Positions 46,901 to 58,050 of a stretch of DNA of 64,000 nucleotides are shown here, piece by piece. How positions within the stretch are numbered: the stretch's first letter is position 1; each line of letters starts with the position of its first letter. The notes under the pieces were generated by a model. It had not been told where the DNA came from. It made no database searches and saw only the letters and a program-made list of their open reading frames with translations. A program made the translations under genes and the position numbers. The stretch covers positions 50,704,694 through 50,768,693 of the forward strand of contig CM040969.1 in the NCBI GenBank assembly GCA_022985045.1. Direction: 5' to 3'. This DNA is from Macadamia tetraphylla. Its lineage: Eukaryota > Streptophyta > Magnoliopsida > Proteales > Proteaceae.

Positions 46901-48115
46901 CTTGAACCCTTGTAAAAACCAAGAACACGATAGCCTCAAGTCTTCCCCTTTTAGCAAAAATTTTCTCAAAACAATGCCTTCTACTTGAGCACTCCCCCTT
47001 TTGACTTCAATATAAAAAAACTATAATATCTCTTAAAATAATCTCCCCCGGGGGGATACAAGCATCTATAGGAATGCCCATATGATTTTCCCCAAACCTC
47101 GATTTAGAGTTCAAACTACATAGGAGTCCCCGCATCTTCCCCATCCTATGAGTTGAAATTTAATTACTCAACCACCTCATTCCCTTAAACCCGCCATCGA
47201 TAAATGTTGCCTCGGATATACATCATGAACTACAAATTACAGCAACGCCAACTCCCGCTTCTTGAGTTCTGTCATAAATCTCTTCATCCCAACATATCAT
47301 TCTCTCCACTAGTGCTGAAATATTTAACCCAAATCAAACAATCACCATGATCCCCAAAATTGCACTCGACAACTAAAAGATTGATACCAAGAATCTGACC
47401 CATCGATATACAAAAAAATTGGCGCCCCACTCCCCATACCTCGACCATCAACGACATCTTTTAAATATTCCCCCCGACCTTTGCGCTATCGGTGATTGCT
47501 CCATTAAGATGCAAATACTCAAGAGGACTAACTAAGTTTCAACGATGTCTCTAATCCAAGCACATTGCGGGGAAATTTCCCATAATCTAAGTCCTGGGGC
47601 ACTAATATCCATCTAGTGAGCTCCCCATTTTGTGCACAGTACCCCTAGTGCGGGAGGTGTCCCCTCCTATACCTTGTCTAGGTGGTGGGGGGTGGTGGTG
47701 TGTGCACACACCTCTATGTGCTTCTCTCCCAAACAAAGACCACTTGCCTTGGTCCTATGCTTTTTCTTCTCCCCAAGCTTTCCTACTACTCTTTTTTTTT
47801 TGCTCACTTCTTTTCTTCTTGGGCTCCCTCGTCCAACCAACCCAATTGTAGACCTCTTTTTTCCTTTCCAAAAGATGGTCTTCCCTTAATTTTTTCCCTT
47901 TGGGGCCCCACATCCCCCTTTTTTTTTTTATTTTTTTCCTGGGCCTTTTTTATATCCTTCACTTTCCATACACTATACAAAGCCACGAGACTCACCACTA
48001 GATTGTGAGATGCCCTTTGAATGTCTTTCATTGACTTGCCTTCTACAACCACTTCTTAACTTTTTTTCTAGAGATCGATAGTTTTCTCCCCTTGTAAAAG
48101 GGGGGGAAACCCCTT
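46901..48115 (-). other. Unrecognised part of copy B interior
   Basis: Counterpart of 40701-41880. The frame 47804-48052 (KSMKDIQRASHNLVVSL, then a Lys-rich tail) is shared with copy A in broken form, but I cannot assign it. Protease and integrase motifs not seen. Confidence 0.45.
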
Positions 48116-49270
48116 AATGCTTGGCCCAATGTCCATGATGGTGGCATCTAAGACATTCTACTAGTTGTTCCCCGGTGCTATGGGGAAACCTCCTTCATAG
48201 CTGGGGTCTAGTCTAGATATACACTCGCCTCCTATGCCCTTTTACTGGGCAATACCCCTGAAAACATAACGTATCATTGGTACGCCTTTTGGGGGGAAAC
48301 ATTATGTCTATTGGTGGGGGCCATCGACGCCGGGAATCATGATAGGTCTCCCCTAATTGAACTTTTAACCGCCATACTCAACTAGTCTCTTGGGAAACTC
48401 GCATAACCACCAACTCGATTATGTTTCCCCCCTTTGGCTTGTTGCCCTTTTCCTCTACTCTTTTTATCTTGTGGTTCCACATTGTGCCGATTGTGGAGAT
48501 CTCATCTCACTATTTGTCTCTCCCCTTTTCCTTCCCGCTCCTCGGGCCCCTTCTGTTTTTCCCCATCCTCTGGGCTGATCTCAACTGCTCTATAGCTTTC
48601 TATGACTCCCTCCCCCTTTTAGAACTAGAGCTGATGATGGGTAGTCTCGACATTTGGGAGCTAGATGTCTATCCATCTCTGTAACCACAAGTGGAGTGGC
48701 TAAATGTCTCCTCCCTTTTACAACTGTGTTTGTAGTGAAATGATTTGCTTCTAATTCTTTGTTTAACCCTTTAAAAACATTTGAAATTTCACTACCCCTT
48801 TTAATCACTCGAGATTGCACATCTATTTTCTCCCAAGGCTAAGTTCTGATTCAACCCGTACACCCTCACTTTGCTTTCTCTTGATCTTCAAGAGATTTTA
48901 TAACATGAGGGTCATTTGGGCTTCATCATCGTGAGATACAAGAAGCATCAAGCTCAAATTGTGCTCTCAACACATTGGCTGCCCCTTCAAGGATTCAATC
49001 TCTCATCTCTATTGATGACTTGTGTTTCTAATCTCAAAAAGAAGTTGCACTCCTTTTGTGTTCTCAAATCAATATTGATTTCATCTTGAGTTGTAAAATA
49101 TGTGCCTCAACACACTCAAATCCACTAGTGTAGCACTCATCGAACATCCTTTCAACATCTAATGTGGACTCGATATGGTCACCTCCAATAGGTTGTGTAA
49201 CTCTCCCACATCGCATTAGCGATATGCATGACGATTTGACACTCACCGTTAATCCATCCAAAATGATTCT
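48116..49270 (-). pseudogene. Copia gag remnant, copy B: coiled coil and CCHC knuckle
   Basis: VECLRCHHHGHWAKH at 48161-48117 fits C-x2-C-x4-H-x4-C, with a stop where the last Cys is expected. Upstream, SEISNVFKGLNKELEANH (about 48795-48740) and a further heptad-like stretch (49000-48950) suggest a coiled coil. The N-terminal frame 49064-49261 (ESTLDVERMFDECY) is shared with copy A. Nucleocapsid function is inferred from the knuckle alone. Confidence 0.55.
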
Positions 49271-49474
49271 CTAACCTTAGAGTCAAATAGAGTCTACACT
49301 CCCATTAACCACCGCACTCCATAGATCATACCCCAATGAACCTATTTGACTTCATCAACTTCCCCAAAAAGGAAAAAACTGATCCTTAAAAAAAAAAGCT
49401 CATAGACTTACTAAACCAAACACGATGCCATCTTAACCAACCCCGGGTCCCATTTTGCTGCCTCTAGAGTCCTT

Positions 49475-49485
49475 GCTCGATACCA
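49475..49485 (-). other. Primer-binding site, copy B
   Basis: Minus strand TGGTATCGAGC, two bases after the LTR end ACCCAACA. It equals the initiator-Met site TGGTATCAGAGC minus one A, which is the CAG-to-CG change seen elsewhere in the window. Confidence 0.7.
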
Positions 49486-49487
49486 AT

Positions 49488-51952
49488 TGTTGGGTCGATT
49501 GACCGAGGGGGGGAATCGGGCCAAATATTTTCATTTCCAACCCCCGATTTGGGAATCACTATTTGCACTTCAATAGATCTATTGATCGCCCAGTGCTTTA
49601 TACTCGACCATTCTTCTTTTGCATGAAACTTACCACTTTTGTATTTTGGGTTCCCCTAAACCTCCCGGGGAATCCGTCACATACATACACGATGCACATC
49701 CACCGCACCACCAAGTGGGGGTTCGTTACACACCCATTCAACCAAGCACTCCAATCCACAATACAAATACGAGCATACACCAAACACAAAAATCGTGCGC
49801 CGGTTCCACATCCGGAGTAATGCCCTCGGGGTCGGATTTACTCAATACAAATTTTGGCCCCCAAAAGGGGAAAACATTCGGCCACCAATGACATACAATG
49901 GCTGGTCTTCACCCTAGTTTTCTCGGAATGATCGAGGGCCCCACGGCAAATAGGTTTGGTAGTTGTACCTCCAAGGGGAAAAAACCCCCTTTTCCGGCCC
50001 AACACCAATAAAATAAAGTTGGGCTTATAACAATGCCCTATAGTGAAGCACTCAAAATGCAAATTTCCCCCAAAAAGCTACAACTATCACTTGGCATTTT
50101 ATCAAACATCTTGCCTACAATGATTTATAATAATGGAAATTTGCAAAATTGAGGTTACCTTGGCAAGGGTAACCGTGGGGATGCAATAATGTCAATCTCC
50201 ACTTGATGCGGACCACAACCACGTTGTCTCGGTGGCCCCCAAAGCTTCAACCCGGGTTTGGGACTTGGGTTTCTTGAAGCAACTCACAAGAACCAAATTT
50301 GGTTTTTTTCTTTTTCTTCTCCTTGTCTTTACTTTCATGGAGCAACAATGGCATTCCTTCACATTCACACACACAAAGAGAGGAAAAAAATTCTTCTCTA
50401 TTTCCCTTTTCTCTTCTCTTCTCTTTTCTTTTCTTTTTCTTGGCAACCCCAAAGGACTTGCTACCTTGGTTTCCCGCAGCTTCCCCAAACCTCTAATGGT
50501 GGCTATGGATGAAGTGCAAGAGGATGGGTCTTTCATTCAAACCTTTAGCCTTCCACGAGCTTCAACTCGTTTTCCGACCACCTCAGCAAGCCCTCTGCCT
50601 GATTTCTTCCCTCTGATGTGTAGAGCTCGGGAGATGAAGAACCCCCAAATTGAATCACTCAAATCCGACTTAAAAAGAGGAAGATATGACCTTTTGAAGT
50701 TGGGAATGAGATCGAAATGGAATTTTGACGGGTGGGGGGCACCCGGCCCCCGGGGCCCGGGGGGAAATCGACCGTAGATCTCATATAAGAGATCTTATAA
50801 CCAAAACCGTCCGATTAAACAACGGACAACAGATCCAAACCGTTAGATTTGAATCTTGGCGTCATAAAGCGTGGCGACATCGCAAAATGTTGTCGATCTA
50901 TGTTGGTTTTCTTTTGGATTTTAAGGGCTTGTCTCCCCCTCACAAAAAAGAAAGGGGATATAGACCGTTTGGGTCCGAACCCCCCCCTGATACTTTAATC
51001 AGATTTCATGAGATCATTAAGATGGGGAACCCTTTTTACCTTCTACCCCAAAAACAATAACATACCTTGATATAGGGAGCGCCGGGGCATCAAAAATTAT
51101 GCATCTAACCAATAAAATCCCCGAAAACATCTATCTCGTCCATATCACACCAAAATCTCAGCAGCCTTTTGGGTGGGGATCAAGCATCGTGGTAATCTTG
51201 GCCCATTTCACTTCCCTTGACCCCCTTTATTACAATCAAGCCCCCGCCCCCCTATGTTTAGGGTTAAGACCCTTGCAACTCAGACCTTCAAAATTTTTAA
51301 AATTTCACAAACCCTTGAATTTAAAAAAATTCCCAAAAAACCCCCAACAAAGCAACGATGGATTTTCGGTTTGGGTTTTTGAAAACCCCGGGATAAATTT
51401 TTCATATATCCGATCGATATGAAACAAAGGGGTTGGTCATCGGATGCTCCGATTTTAAGACTCAATCATCGAATCATCCATGTAAAAACCAAAAAACCCT
51501 ACACATTTCCAAGCGTATCTTTTCATACGCAATCGGAAGCGATGAAATCAGAACCGTTGGAAAGATTGTATTTTTTTCGATTGTTACATGTAGAACACTT
51601 CCTTTAAAAACATCTTCAATGCGAACGCCTCGGGGCCTAAATGCAACTTCTTCATACGGTATCGGAAGTGAGAAATCAAATGCCTGGACTAGGAAAATTA
51701 CAATCTATCTTTTCATGAAGAACCGATCTTCCAAAAGTCATTTTCATTGCAAAAAGCCCCGATCGTAAATAGGCCAATTTTGCGGTTTTTACCCCAAACC
51801 CACCACCTATTAATGATGTATTAAACCACCCGCCCAAGTGCTCTGTTATCTCATCGGTGCCCGGATACGCCATGTCATCATTTTCATCCCGTCACCCAAA
51901 GGGCCCCCCGCATCCCGCCACGTGGCGAGGGAACAAGGACAATATAAAACAA
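49488..51952 (-). repeat. Copia LTR 3 (5' LTR of copy B)
   Basis: 2465 bp, colinear with LTR 2. Ends CAATCGACCCAACA at 49488 and starts about TGTTTTATA at 51952. The plus-strand 181-codon frame at 50232-50777 lies in U3 and is broken in LTR 2. Confidence 0.8.
49597..49602 (-). promoter_or_regulatory. TATA box, LTR 3
   Basis: Minus strand CGAGTATAAAGCACTGGGC, about 110 bp before the LTR end; same place as 43364 in LTR 2. Confidence 0.6.
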
Positions 51953-52230
51953 CGGGGCCCCTCTTTTAAAAAGCCAAGGAAGGATATCGGGTTAACGCCT
52001 TTTCCACCAAGATTTTTTACTTTGCAATCAAAGGTCCGGGGATTACTAGGGGATCGCTGTGGGGGTACTCCTTCCGGTCATCGTCGAGGAAAAAAACCCC
52101 CGTCTTCGCCCTTTTTGTTCCCCCATTCAGCCACATGTACACTTCTCGATAGGCTTTTGCTTTCGGCAGAATCAACTTTCCCCCCAAAGGCAGGCCTCCT
52201 CGTTGTCGTTATAACCTAGTTGAGCTTTTT
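51953..52230 (-). pseudogene. TAT protease N-terminal part
   Basis: Frames read FLDDDRKEYPHSDPLVI (about 52105-52055), matching the family's FxDDDxxGVxxPHSDPLVI, then IAK and KNLGGKGVNPISFLGFL. The last piece aligns with the active-site region ILVDGGSxVNxL; the catalytic D-G/T-G is not readable. The copia insertion lies just downstream. Confidence 0.5.
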
Positions 52231-53714
52231 TTTTCGTCCGGGCGATGGTCAACTTCCTTGGGTGTCCATCCTTCGCCTTTGTTCCTCTGCAGGGGTTGGC
52301 CCCCCTTTTTCAAGGGGGCCCCTACCATCTCTGGGGGTTATCCCGGTTATTACCATCTTGGGTACCCCCCTTTTTGTGGTTTCAAATCGGGCCCAGATAT
52401 CCTCTTGGATCATTCCTTCTATTTCCCCCTTTTGGTGTCAATAATCTTTTGTTGTGGCGTGGTCCTGTGGAAGTGGCTATATTTGTCCATATTTGGTCTC
52501 TCGGGGGTCGTCCCATCTTCCCTAGCCACTTCATGGCTCGGCGCCCCGGGGTCCTTTATCGCATTAGTACATCCGTTTGTTTTGGTTCGGGTGCATCTTC
52601 AACTTTTTTGGTGGGGGGACCACATTCGGGCTTTGTCTTTTACCTTTTTGGAGGGTTTGTCATCGGGTCCAGATCCTTTTCCTTCGCGTCTTTTCTTGCT
52701 TCTTCATCGGCTTTGGGGGGTTTCTTCCATCGGGTGTACTTATCTCTGAGCCCTCAACTCGGGTAGGTTCCCCGGGGATGCTTCCCCAAAAATCTTTTCG
52801 TTTTTTCCTTTACACCTTCTAGCGGGGGTGAACTTTTTTTCGGGCCGGACCTCGATCGTGATCTTCTTTCTGGAAGTGCTTTATGTAGTTTTAAAGGACC
52901 CCTTCATGTTGTTTGATGTTAGTCGGGGTTTAACGGGTCTTCGAGGGTTGGCTCGGAGAATCCTTCACGAAGAAGTAACCAAATCGCTAAGTGTGGATCG
53001 ATTTTACGCGGGTTTTACCCCTTGTCGCCCTCTTAACGCAAAGGTAAGGCATGACACATGATGTTTTTGAGACTCTATGGAACTACATTGCAAACTTGAA
53101 GCCTTTGGGTGGTCGGGGGGTCCCGACCCATCATAGGTGTCATATTTGGGGGTAAAACCGATCGGGGCGGGTCCCTCATGACCTCATCGGCTAGAGCCCG
53201 TCATTAGTGAGGTCGGCTCACGAGTTCTGCTAGTTTTCCGCTACCTTCCGATCTCGCTTTTTTGGTCTAGGATCATCGCAACCCCATGTCCTCGTGTTCT
53301 TTCCCCTCCTTACGTGGTTCCCCCTATTGGTCCGCGGGGTCGCTCCCTTTTTTTGGTCGGGATTTCCCCCATTGCTCGGTTTCGATGGTTCTTACGGGCC
53401 TTATCGATCCTATGCTACCGGGCCTCGCCTAGCATACTCTTTCGGGTATGGGGGGCCCTTTCGTTTCCCGGGTCTTCGAGAGCGGCTTTGGGGACCTCCT
53501 TCATTGTCTCGGGCCCTTCGGTCATATTTCAAAAGGGGTTGAATACTCCTTGTCATATATTCCTGCGCCCTAGGGGGTGGAGGATTACCTTTCAATGCCT
53601 TGAATATCTTGCGGGAAAGTTGGTTTATCGTGGAACCTTCCGATCATTGTTTCCGTTTTCACCCATTTCCATCGAGGAAGGGGGCCCCCCTAAAAGGGTT
53701 TCCCCCTCGTCCAT
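52231..53714 (-). pseudogene. TAT gag remnant
   Basis: Probable start ATG at 53712-53714 (MDEGETLLGG). Fragments include NMKGSFK at about 52910 (family NxKQGxNESLxxY) and a basic stretch with many Lys/Arg at 52.5-52.9 kb. Domain matches are weaker than in the other TAT elements; the call rests mostly on place between primer site and protease. Confidence 0.4.
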
Positions 53715-53766
53715 GTTTATGCTCGGCGCTGCTCTTGTTTTCTTGATTGTAGGTTTTCCCACCTTT

Positions 53767-53788
53767 CTCGTTTCCCCCGGGGGCCAAC
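53767..53788 (-). other. Primer-binding site, TAT type
   Basis: Minus strand GTTGGCCCCCGGGGGAAACG. It matches TTGGCGCCGTCTGTGGGAAACG if the middle CGTCTGT was miscalled into C and G runs. It follows the LTR end near 53795. Confidence 0.6.
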
Positions 53789-53789
53789 T

Positions 53790-54112
53790 TTACTATCAAA
53801 AACCCCCAGCTAATCTTGCACAAGCAGAAGGCAAAGGCCGGAGGTATCCCGGGGTTAGTCCTCTAATGCCTAAGTTAGTGATCGGGGACAGTGTATTCCG
53901 GGGGTAATGGTGGGGGTCGGGGACCCCCTCCGGTCCCTTTTTGGTTTCCCCTTATAGGGTTCTGGGCCTAGGGGAAGGAAAACCCCCTTTGGGGAAACCC
54001 TCCCCTCGTGGTTTGGAGCTGTGTGGGCCCTTTTTCGGATGGGTAACACACGCCCACCCCCGTTGCCCCGTGTCCTCACTTTTTTGGTGACAAATTCTGC
54101 CATATTAGGGGC
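53790..54112 (-). repeat. TAT LTR, 3' portion
   Basis: Contains the TATA box and the R/U5 phrases AACTTAGGCATTAGAGGACT, CCTCCGGCC and CTTGTGCAAGATTAGC seen in TAT LTRs. U3 is cut or unrecognised beyond 54112, where repeat family Z starts. Confidence 0.6.
53951..53957 (-). promoter_or_regulatory. TATA box in TAT LTR
   Basis: Minus strand AACCCTATAAGGGGAAACC, about 70 bp upstream of the R/U5 phrase. Confidence 0.5.
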
Positions 54113-54850
54113 CCCAAATTTTAATTAACCAACAACAATAGAAAAAGTTACATCAAAATCTCATATAAATATAAATCATAATATAAGAAGGGAACATCTG
54201 TTCGCATCCGAGTCTCGAACACCGCTTCACAACCTTTGTTGAAATCCTATCCGCTTTAGCCGGTTCCACCATCTAAAAAGAGATCACGGGGGACAAACAT
54301 AATCTATAACCATGATGCCACAATGCATATCCACATGATCCATTTTCAATTTAATAATCATGTTTAATTACTAAATCTAAATATTGGTATAAGTGCTATA
54401 AACAATGTAGGTGGTATCCCCACCCAAGTACATCGGGCTGCAGAGATATAAACTAGTTGCAAGTAAAGAGTCAACCAGTCTCGAAAGAACCTCGGGCCCC
54501 GGGCCCAAAACCTAAATAGTAACCCCGATAGTCACATTCAGCGTTGTACCTTGCTATTCCAGCTATCTAACAGTCCATTGAACCATTCTGCCCACCTTGG
54601 ATACAATCGTTGTACCGGATGTATAGTCCTACCAAGACCTACCACGAAAGGGAATAGCTAATACATTACCCTTTATTGCCAAGGGTTATAGCCCGGTTGT
54701 GATTCTAACGCAATGTAATTTTATATGAATATAATTCATCCAATATCATCTATACATCCCTAAACCCCTAACCTTTAGGCCCATGGTACAAGAATCACCC
54801 TCGGGTTTCAACCATAGAATCCGGCCACATTCCATAGTGTCCACAATCCA
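54113..54850 (-). repeat. LTR-like repeat family Z, copy 1
   Basis: Direct repeat of 60440-61200. Shared anchors: cacatccacatgatccattt, aaactagttgcaag, gaacctcggxcccc, cccgatagtcac, the actxcctacca block, and caatatcatc. On the minus strand it contains TTTTTAGATGGTGG, related to the TTTTTAGATGATG box in families X and Y, so the three may be related LTRs. No coding capacity. Confidence 0.65.
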
Positions 54851-55769
54851 CATGTGCAATAAATAGTTATAACACCAATCAATCCACTACGCATGCGGGA
54901 ATAAAAAATAGATAGAAAACTACGAAAATAAGACAGTCACCCACTCACTTTGATACCCGAATCTAAAATCTTTTGCTAAATTCCCTTCATCACATTTCCA
55001 CTTGCTGAACATTAGGTTCCATAATATCATTTCAATTGTTAATTATTAGTTTCCATCCATTCTGTCCAAAGACAACCCTAATCCAAACTTCAGTTGAATT
55101 CCCTCACCAGAACTCAACCACAGACTATGCAGGAAAAGCACTGACCTATATCGTTCTGTCCCCCACACGACCAAAGACTCATATATAGGCTGCTTCCATA
55201 ACCCACACAACCACAGTCCAACTATCCACTTAGCAGAGCCATATAATGACCTATTGATAAATGACACATCCCACAGGTGGTTGGGGAAGAAATAGTAAAA
55301 ACGCATAAGCCACTAGGTCTTTATTGGCTGTAAGAGGCCATTTTTAAAACTGAATTAAGCACCAATGCTGGCATTTGGGCCCACTTGATCATATGTATGT
55401 TGGGCGCCACATGACCAGTGTTGGATGCCCTTTCAACCTATATAATTGGCTGAGATATGACAACAAGGATGTGGGACCCACAGAGCAATAATACAGTTTT
55501 TGTAGACAGGCCACATGGTCTCACGGCGGTGGTCCTAGGTGCAAAAACTAGTCACGCAGCCAACCACATGATCAAAGGTCAAACATGTGTGTGACATTCA
55601 TTTCACCATTTTGGCCTATTTTCCTTATTGTTAGCCCAGTGCACAAGCAGTGGTTATGTTCATTGTGCAACCTTCACAGGCCAACTAAAGCAGCCAAGCT
55701 GCCTTTAGGGCCTACTATGTTTAGACACCCGGAACATGCAGCTAAATTTCGATACGGGGTATCACAACT
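54851..55769. other. Non-coding stretch
   Basis: Clean AT-rich sequence without a recognised domain. A TATATAA-like site at 55438-55446 (plus: caacctatataattggc) could be an LTR promoter on either strand; nothing else decides it. Confidence 0.35.
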
Positions 55770-56106
55770 ATCCCAGCCCTTGATTTTCTCTAACTCTCTA
55801 CCCCCAATGCCTTTCTCAAATCTGTCTCTCTTATCTCAATCTGTCTCGCACTACATAACATGAATTCTCCCGATTTTCTCTTCTCTCGCACGACCTAGAA
55901 AAATTTCTCCCAATTTTATCTCCACTAATAACTAACCCAGCACCCAATTTTCTCTATCCCTCGATCTTTGTTGCACGACCTGGCAACAAATCGCTTGATT
56001 TTCTCTCCCACTAATAACTATCACAGCCCCCGATTTCTCTTTCCTCTACCTCAAAACCTTACTCGAATCTCTTTGCTCTCTCGATCTCTCTCGCATGACC
56101 TAGCAT
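55770..56106. repeat. CT-rich tandem repeat, about 85-120 bp period
   Basis: Repeats of gcacgacctxg...tctcccaattttxtctc...ctaataacta near 55855, 55889, 55973 and 56093, running into the gap. Confidence 0.65.
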
Positions 56107-56206
56107 NNNNNNNNNNNNNNNNNNNNNNNNNNNNNNNNNNNNNNNNNNNNNNNNNNNNNNNNNNNNNNNNNNNNNNNNNNNNNNNNNNNNNNNNNNNNNN
56201 NNNNNN
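56107..56206. other. Assembly gap (100 N)
   Basis: Separates the CT-rich repeat from family X copy 2 and hides the promoter part of that copy. Confidence 0.95.
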
Positions 56207-58050
56207 TAGATCTACATTTAGAGGTAAGCAAAGTGGGGTTCCTTAAACATTCACCATACCCAAGTAAAACCCTTGATTGAGTAGGGTTTCTTGAGATCTT
56301 ATAAATCCCCTTTGAAATGATGAATCTAAGGTTTAATAGATGATTTATGTGTTGATCTTGAAGAATTTGAAGAGGTATTGACAAGGTTGGAGAAGCATTG
56401 TGGGTTTGAAGTGATTTTGAGGGTTTGAAGGTGTTCTTGAGCAAAGAAGGTAAGATGGCTTCCCATTCCTTAAATCTAACCTAGATCTAGGTTAGAACCA
56501 TCCTATAAGACCTTGAAGGTGTGAAGAATGGGTTTGGAAAAGCCCCATTTGAATCCCCAAAGCATGGGAGAAGTTGGGAAGAAACACAGGTTTCCATTAA
56601 GACCGGTGGGCCATCTGGCCCTTTGTGGCACCCTTTGAGAGGCGGGGCCTTGGGCACAACGTGGGCAGACCAGGCGGACGGTGGGATAATCGGTGGGCCA
56701 CCACATCCCTGGTCTTGAGGCCCCTGGGCCAATCGGCCAGCCAACCGATCGGCAACCACTGCGATCCGGACGATGGGCAGCAGGTGGGTTGTCGACCCTG
56801 TGAGGCCCCGAAGGTGATTTTTACCTCCGATTGGACCCAAATCGGACGTGTGATCTCCTTTTAGGATTCTAAACATGATCGTGTCATTGGATCATGTTAA
56901 TTTTGATTCCAAAATGGTAAAGTACTAACCCCGCTCAATCATGTTAGGTTCACCAAATCCTATGCGTCTCGCACCGGATCTCACCCGTACCAAACGGGAA
57001 TCCTTGTACACTACAGGTAAGTGGGGAGAGGACGTTTGGCCTTGTTTCAAGGCATTGTTTAGAATTCATTTAAATGTATCTAGTCTAGTCATGCCATCAT
57101 GAATATGCTATGTAGATTAGTCATCCTCACATTGTTATGCATGTGTGTTATGTTACTTTCTAAATGCCAAGTGATGAGATGCTTATGTGATTGAATGTTG
57201 ACATCATTGTGCATGATGCATTAATAGACTAGATGCCATAGTCAGCTTGGAAATGAGTGCATTGGTGGCCCGTGGTGTGGGACGTGGTGGCACTATGCAA
57301 TCGTACTATTGTCATATAGGAGCATGCGGTTTAGGATTTTCACCATCCCGTGCTACGACCCTTCCCAACAAGGGTTAAGGTGTTGGGTTACCATTTGGGG
57401 GGAAGCAGTGGTTGCGGTTTTCGGGTCACTGTGGCGGTTAGACATAATGCCCGGTGGGTCATTAGGACAGTCGGCAACCCCGGTGGTATATTCAAGAGGG
57501 CCAATCGTACTGCTTTTAAATTGCTGGAGTCAGCACCTTTAATTTTAGTCATTTACATTTGTTGAGGCGATTGGTTGGCATGTTTTTACTTTTACGAGTA
57601 CTCACGGTGGACCTTCTCAACAGACCCTATGGTGTATCGCGGGATGGAGTTTCGGCTCGTACCGAGTATCAGCGTCTTGTGGCTGTAGTAGCACTAAACC
57701 AAAGACTTCGATAATGTTGCTTAGGTGGATGTGATTTAAAATGTATTGCATAGCATGTAGTGCATATGATTGTGTTTTTTGTGTGGATTTTGTGTGGTCC
57801 ATCTTACCACTCTTGAGCTAGTGAGCTCATCCCACATACACCTTTTTAGATGATTTCTGGTCATACATCGAGGAGCCAGGGTGGGTCCCAGTCGAGTTCC
57901 CGAAGGGTGGTGGGCCCCGAGGAGTTAGAAGCGAGCCTTGTTGCTTTCGTCACGAGAGTTATCTTTGTGGGACCGTCGTTACGATTCAGTGAGCTCCACT
58001 TTTGAGGCAGTGAGCTCTACCATGTGATCTTGTGGGCTCAACCCTTGATC
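56207..58050 (+). repeat. LTR-like repeat family X, copy 2
   Basis: Inverted relative to copy 1 (353-2060) and about 55 kb away. This copy is cleaner. The order is AGATCTACATTTAGAGGTAAG, ...GTTAGGTTCACC, ...CCAAAGACTTCGATAATG, GAGCTAGTGAGCTCATCCCA, TTTTTAGATGAT. The minus-strand frame 56487-56876 (129 codons) is not kept in copy 1. GTAAG at 56223 and 57016 may be splice donors, as in leaders of some plant gypsy elements. Confidence 0.7.

Larger units (their letters stand above)
38692..52000 (-). mobile_element. Tandem copia pair sharing a middle LTR
   Basis: Order on the plus map: partial LTR (38692-39375), interior A (39376-43258), LTR (43259-45690), interior B (45691-49487), LTR (49488-51952). 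All parts are minus strand. The interiors and LTRs align throughout. RT and RNase H are of the Ty1/copia type, and each interior has the polypurine tract and initiator-Met-type primer site next to the LTRs. A shared central LTR is the product expected from unequal recombination between LTRs of two copies. Interiors of 3.8-3.9 kb are short for copia (about 4-5 kb) and lack a recognisable integrase. Confidence 0.8.
51953..54112 (-). mobile_element. Second TAT-type gypsy element, 5' part only
   Basis: On the minus strand: LTR end with TATA (53951) and the TAT R/U5 phrase TAACTTAGGCATTAGAGG (about 53885), primer site (53767-53788), gag start (about 53714), gag remnants, and the beginning of protease at 52.2-51.96 kb. 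There it is cut by copia LTR 3. The remainder of pol should lie left of the copia pair but the gap and satellite occupy that place. The long plus-strand frames here (53314-53907, 52245-52766) are antisense shadows. Confidence 0.65.

Noticed and set aside
50232..50777. 181-codon plus-strand frame in copia LTR 3, possibly a captured gene fragment
   Set aside because: The homologous stretch in LTR 2 (44000-44520) is broken by several shifts and stops, and the frame runs antisense through U3. The NPQIESLKSDLKRGRYDLL part looks protein-like but I cannot match it to a family.
52245..52766. 173- and 163-codon plus-strand frames
   Set aside because: Shadows of the minus-strand gag region; overlapping frames in two phases are both open because stops are rare on this strand.
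53314..53907. 197-codon plus-strand frame, the longest in the window
   Set aside because: Antisense to the TAT leader and gag; hydrophobic Phe/Leu/Pro-rich content is the complement of a purine-rich strand; no domain or conserved relative.
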